Shown one piece after another: positions 61,104 to 64,000 of a stretch of 64,000 nt of DNA; position 1 is the stretch's first letter, and every line of letters begins with the position of its first letter. The position numbers and the translations under genes were made by a program. The notes beneath the pieces were generated by a model that was not told the DNA's origin, did no database searches, and saw only the letters and a list, made by a program, of their open reading frames with translations. The stretch covers positions 212,954 through 276,953 of the forward strand of contig NZ_JAUSUD010000004.1 in NCBI RefSeq assembly GCF_030813355.1. The letters run 5' to 3'. Source of the stretch: Metabacillus malikii. GTDB taxonomy: Bacteria; Bacillota; Bacilli; Bacillales; Bacillaceae.

Positions 61104-61532
61104 TTGGATATTAAAATAAATAATGAAAAGTCATTCAAAGTAGTAGATACGTTCCCTTATTGTTTTATCACTTTATTCGTTTCTTCATTCTTTTTTTATC
61201 TTTATTTAAGTATTCCGGATGGGGATTACCTTTTATATCTTTTTTTATTTTTTATGAATGAAATCCCTATATATTCTGTTATTGTATTTTCAATGTTTGT
61301 CATACCTCTACAAATCTTTCTGAATAGAAACCCTATGAAGTTTAATCCGTTTTATTTAATGTCTTATATTGTTTGTTCATTTTCAGCTGTATTTATAATT
61401 TTTACTGTCTTAATGAATGGATTAACCAAAGAGTTACTAGAAATGGAAGGGTATTATAAGCTTTGTCTATCTTCGGCAATTATTTATTGGTTTTGGGACT
61501 CTATCTTTTTGCAAAAAAAAGATAGAGTGTAA
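61104..61532 (+). CDS. Membrane protein, four hydrophobic segments
   Basis: A 142-residue protein with hydrophobic stretches at about 18-35, 43-58, 60-75 and 90-108, ending FLQKKDRV. The start is TTG at 61104 with TGGAG upstream. Plus strand, followed by its own terminator. Resembles small Bacillus membrane proteins (UPF0715-like) but not confidently named. Confidence 0.62.
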   Translation: MDIKINNEKSFKVVDTFPYCFITLFVSSFFFYLYLSIPDGDYLLYLFLFFMNEIPIYSVIVFSMFVIPLQIFLNRNPMKFNPFYLMSYIVCSFSAVFIIFTVLMNGLTKELLEMEGYYKLCLSSAIIYWFWDSIFLQKKDRV

Positions 61533-61608
61533 TTATAATCATATCCATTGAGGGTGCTTGCAAAATTATGGAATGTACCGTTTTATTCACTAAGTGTCCA
61601 TTAGAATC

Positions 61609-61655
61609 AAACCAGCTACTATTTAGCGACTGCGGATAGTAGCTGGTTTTTATAT
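61609..61655 (+). terminator. Terminator of the 61104 gene
   Basis: ACCAGCTACTA and TAGTAGCTGGT pair perfectly over 11 bp around a 15-base loop, followed by TTTTTAT. Confidence 0.92.
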
Positions 61656-61802
61656 ATATAAAACTGTTGAATTTATAGTTTTTCTCTGAACATTATTATG
61701 AAACTAGTTCGTTTGCGGTCGTATTACTAGCGAAAAGTTATTATTATAAGTTAGTTAGTTCTTCGTCTTACCTAAATTATTGTTTGTTTTATCTATCCTT
61801 TC

Positions 61803-61831
61803 GGAAGCAAAGGAACCGTCCCTCTGCTTCC
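61803..61831. repeat. 29-bp dispersed palindrome after the 61845 gene
   Basis: Canonical unit, 13 bases beyond the TAA stop of the minus-strand 61845 gene. Confidence 0.9.
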
Positions 61832-61844
61832 TTTCGCCATAACC

Positions 61845-62300
61845 TTACTTGGTATTTTCAAGTACGCCATATCGTTTTTGTTTCCCCATCCATGTGCTGG
61901 CATCACGCCATTTTAGTCGTTTAGCAGCTGTCCAGCTAGTTGCACCGAATGTATCGTTTTGCGGTTCCCACTCATTTGTATCGGCCCAATAGAATAAACC
62001 GTTATAGTGAGTTAATTTCGCATCATAGATGATTGAATCGTAACCGATTGGACTTGGTATGATGTGGAATTGGTTAACTCCTTCAAATAATAATTCAATT
62101 GCTGATGGATTGTGAAACTGTCTTTGGAAAAGGATTTGTACGTTCGTTTCAAGTTCTGAAGACATCCCCATCGATAAATTTTCATCAACATAAGATTCAG
62201 TAGACATGAATAATTCCTTTAAACAGCTATCATGAAACCAACCAAATTTGTCCATTAGGTTTTTTATATCTTCTTGTGTCTTAACTTCTATCCAATCCAT
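61845..62300 (-). CDS. Hypothetical soluble protein
   Basis: A 151-residue protein: MDWIEVKTQEDIKNLMDKFG, then FHDSCLKELFMSTESYVDEN and FNPSAIELLFEGVNQFHIIP-like stretches, ending WMGKQKRYGVLENTK. The start is the ATG at 62300 with GGGGGAT upstream. It recalls B. subtilis YxiG-type proteins, but I am not certain. Cytosolic. Confidence 0.65.
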   Translation of the reverse strand: MDWIEVKTQEDIKNLMDKFGWFHDSCLKELFMSTESYVDENLSMGMSSELETNVQILFQRQFHNPSAIELLFEGVNQFHIIPSPIGYDSIIYDAKLTHYNGLFYWADTNEWEPQNDTFGATSWTAAKRLKWRDASTWMGKQKRYGVLENTK

Positions 62301-62345
62301 CGTATCCCCCACTTCATAGTAGTGTATCTCTACAATTCATAGATT

Positions 62346-63098
62346 TTATTGTATACTTTTGGAAGCAAAAGAACCGTCCCCTTGCTTCCCTATAGTAAAA
62401 CCTGCAAACAGTTTTCCTCCATGGGGCTGTAATATTGTTTCTGTCAATTTGACAATTTGGTCTTTGTTGCTTGTCCTATAAAAGGTATCAAAAGCCTCAA
62501 CGAACTGATTTGCGAAGTCCTCGTCATAAGTTCTTAGTGACCGAATGACCCATTTTGATGCACCAATCCATTGCCTGTTTGTTCTCAGTACGAATTCACT
62601 TAATAATTGTGTGAGTGTGTTCGCGATAAATATGTCCTCTTCTCTATTTGTACAACCTATAAAATCATCGAGTGCATCTGTAATAAAATATCGCTTTATG
62701 TTTATTGTTTCTTTTGACCATTCTTCCGGGCCTTTTTTTAATAGTTCAGTAGCCTCTTTTTTAATCGAAGAAATAATGTCTTCATCTTTAAGGATTACTC
62801 CTTCTGAGACCATTCTTGGCATTGAAGGTCTTGCACGTTTGTAATCACTTTCGAATATTTGCTTATACGAGGTTACATTATGTACAAAAACTTCGATTGC
62901 CCAGCCAAAGTCAACTAACGATTCCCTGTAAGATGAATGAATGTCTTTATCAAACACAATAATATCAAGGTCAGATGTTTCTGTTGCTTCTCCTCGAATC
63001 ACACTACCTGCAAGTAAAGCTGCTTGACAGTTTGGATGATGCTTATTTATAAAGTGTTCTGCTGCTTCAATTGGTGTTAACTTCTGTATTTTCGACAT
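62346..63098 (-). CDS. Nucleotidyltransferase family protein with repeat-encoded tail
   Basis: A 250-residue protein. AALLAGSVIRGEATETSDLDIIVFDK is the MNT-type active site (GSxxxG...DxD) and a helical C-terminal part follows. The last 14 codons (GKQGDGSFASKSIQ) are encoded by the palindromic repeat at 62361-62389 and the few bases after it; a natural end around LFAGFTI is likely. The start is the ATG at 63098 with GAGGTG upstream. Kanamycin-nucleotidyltransferase-like enzymes modify small molecules or act as antitoxins; substrate unknown. Confidence 0.8.
   Translation of the reverse strand: MSKIQKLTPIEAAEHFINKHHPNCQAALLAGSVIRGEATETSDLDIIVFDKDIHSSYRESLVDFGWAIEVFVHNVTSYKQIFESDYKRARPSMPRMVSEGVILKDEDIISSIKKEATELLKKGPEEWSKETINIKRYFITDALDDFIGCTNREEDIFIANTLTQLLSEFVLRTNRQWIGASKWVIRSLRTYDEDFANQFVEAFDTFYRTSNKDQIVKLTETILQPHGGKLFAGFTIGKQGDGSFASKSIQ
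62361..62389. repeat. 29-bp dispersed palindrome inside a C-terminal coding end
   Basis: Canonical unit located 13-43 bases before the stop of the nucleotidyltransferase gene, translated in frame as GKQGDGSFAS. The only copy in the window that is read as protein. Confidence 0.9.
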
Positions 63099-63218
63099 TG
63101 ATATCACCTCAATCCTTTATATTTATACGTTCTCATAGGGACACTTTAATAACTATCTTAAAAAGCGACCCAACTAATTGAAGAATCGCACATAAGCTAA
63201 CGAGTATCTTTATCATTT

Positions 63219-63707
63219 CTAGCCAAGTTTCCGCTGAAAATTCAATACTGCAAACAGGAGGGAGAGTCCCCATATCAAAAACAGAGAATACCATACATAG
63301 CCCCAAAATACGGAATGTGCCGTTGTGTCATAATAGATAAATGACTCTGTTGGTGTCACTCTGTTTATTCCGAGAAAAAACCTTAAATAGTAATATCCTA
63401 AGCCCCAACATGTTAACCCGATTGCTGTAATCCATCCAGGTATCACTAAGAGGAGACGAGGAATTTTATTACCCCAAGGTCTTACAAATGCTAGGCAGAA
63501 TATGGCTGCTAAAATAGCAACCAAGCCCATACCCCAAAACCCAATTGCAATAGACCAAAAATCATTAGTGGAAGCTATATATTTACCTGGAAATGCAAAA
63601 TCAATCCCTAATCCCCACCATAAATGGGGTGCAGCATAAAGTAATGCGCACAAACTTGCTATATAGCCCCAATAAGATTTTTTGTTCTCGTCAGTATATT
63701 TTTTCAT
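63219..63707 (-). CDS. DUF3995 membrane protein
   Basis: A 162-residue protein with four hydrophobic segments (about 12-32, 52-72, 84-104, 138-158). LLYAAPHLWWGLGIDFAFPG and the Trp/Gly-rich loops match the DUF3995 family. GGAGG lies before the ATG. Function unknown. Confidence 0.8.
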   Translation of the reverse strand: MKKYTDENKKSYWGYIASLCALLYAAPHLWWGLGIDFAFPGKYIASTNDFWSIAIGFWGMGLVAILAAIFCLAFVRPWGNKIPRLLLVIPGWITAIGLTCWGLGYYYLRFFLGINRVTPTESFIYYDTTAHSVFWGYVWYSLFLIWGLSLLFAVLNFQRKLG

Positions 63708-63887
63708 TTAATTCCTCCAGACCAAAATGTATTTTCTTTTGGAATATACAAATGTTGATGCCATTTTATTCGTAAGAGTGTATCATGAGCCGAGGCATTC
63801 CATGCAAAGTCCATACAGCTTTTTGTTGACTTATCACAACTAAAAATCATATAAGTGTTAAAAAAATCTTCAAATATGTTTAACTTA

Positions 63888-64000
63888 GGAAGCAAAAGAA
63901 CCGTCCGAGACCACTGAAAAAGTCGGCTTTTTTTTCTCGGATTTTCTGAAACTTTGATTGTTCTATCAATTATTTGAATAAATTGGGAATGTTTTGAGAT
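63888..64000 (+). mobile_element. Left end of a further 276-bp element copy, cut by the window
   Basis: GGAAGC at 63888, GAACCGTCC at 63898-63906, then the terminal inverted repeat GAGACCACTGAAAAAGT from 63907. The next 77 bases are unlike the other copies (a T-run follows). The core would begin about where the window ends, so it cannot be judged whether this is a full copy. Confidence 0.7.

Noticed and set aside
60917..61138. 73-codon minus-strand ORF
   Set aside because: Runs through a palindromic repeat and has no ribosome site; antisense to the TTG-start membrane gene's leader.
63704..63895. 63-codon minus-strand ORF before the DUF3995 gene
   Set aside because: No ribosome site for any start; overlaps the palindrome at its beginning. 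Left out although its end overlaps the next start by ATGA.
1..64000. tRNA, rRNA or insertion-sequence transposase genes
   Set aside because: None of the characteristic sequences (cloverleaf with TTCGA arm, conserved rRNA blocks, DDE-transposase frames) was found on reading both strands.

Overview
The window looks like an accessory stretch of a low-GC Bacillaceae chromosome. The evidence is the AT-rich sequence, GGAGG-type ribosome binding sites, frequent GTG/TTG starts, hairpin-plus-T-run terminators, and families typical of Bacillus relatives: OpuA, YkkCD-like SMR pumps, PadR-DUF2812, YozG-type HTH with DUF2975, NDxxF lipoprotein, DUF4188, TIGR04104, MocR/MFS. Almost every gene lies on the minus strand. 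I see no rRNA, tRNA, CRISPR array, prophage or transposase gene.

Layout. 0-9 kb: a lipoprotein, the glycine betaine transporter OpuA with fused permease and binding protein, and a VmlR/Vga-like ABC-F ribosome-protection gene behind a complete attenuator (sigma-A promoter, 36-codon leader ORF, terminator, competing pairings). 8-18 kb: small enzymes (APH-like kinase, GNAT acetyltransferases, isochorismatase-like hydrolase, histidine phosphatase, VOC proteins, ring-cleaving dioxygenase) and a protein-kinase-like gene. 19-31 kb: SMI1/KNR4 protein, decayed serine hydrolases, DinB protein, an MFS exporter and a MocR regulator. 31-43 kb: an APH/phosphatase/GNAT operon, TetR-SMR-SMR, PadR-DUF2812, an SDR gene, and a 52-bp tandem hairpin array beside an HTH/DUF2975 pair. 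43-64 kb: more APH, methyltransferase, LysE exporter, AraC/Atu4866/SDR, TetR-glycosyltransferase, and many small membrane or lipoproteins.

Two themes stand out. First, gene decay: about a dozen truncated, frameshifted or nonsense-interrupted genes are visible (GNAT, a 126-codon anchored protein, DUF4253, BAAT thioesterase, ABC ATPase, two serine hydrolases, SDR, GNAT, a lipoprotein, and an internal fragment of DnaN). Second, a nested dispersed-repeat system: a roughly 29-bp imperfect palindrome (GGAAGCA...TGCTTCC) occurs at least nine times alone, and three further copies are split by a 276-bp element flanked by exact 9-bp direct repeats. The 276-bp element has a GC-rich core whose stems change in a compensatory way between copies. 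Five of the palindromes begin exactly at the G of the upstream gene's TAG stop codon.

Other items to check are a free-standing DnaA domain I protein, palindromic operator candidates for the PadR and TetR regulators, and a nucleotidyltransferase whose C-terminal tail is encoded by a repeat. Functional names are by remembered family resemblance; no database search was run.
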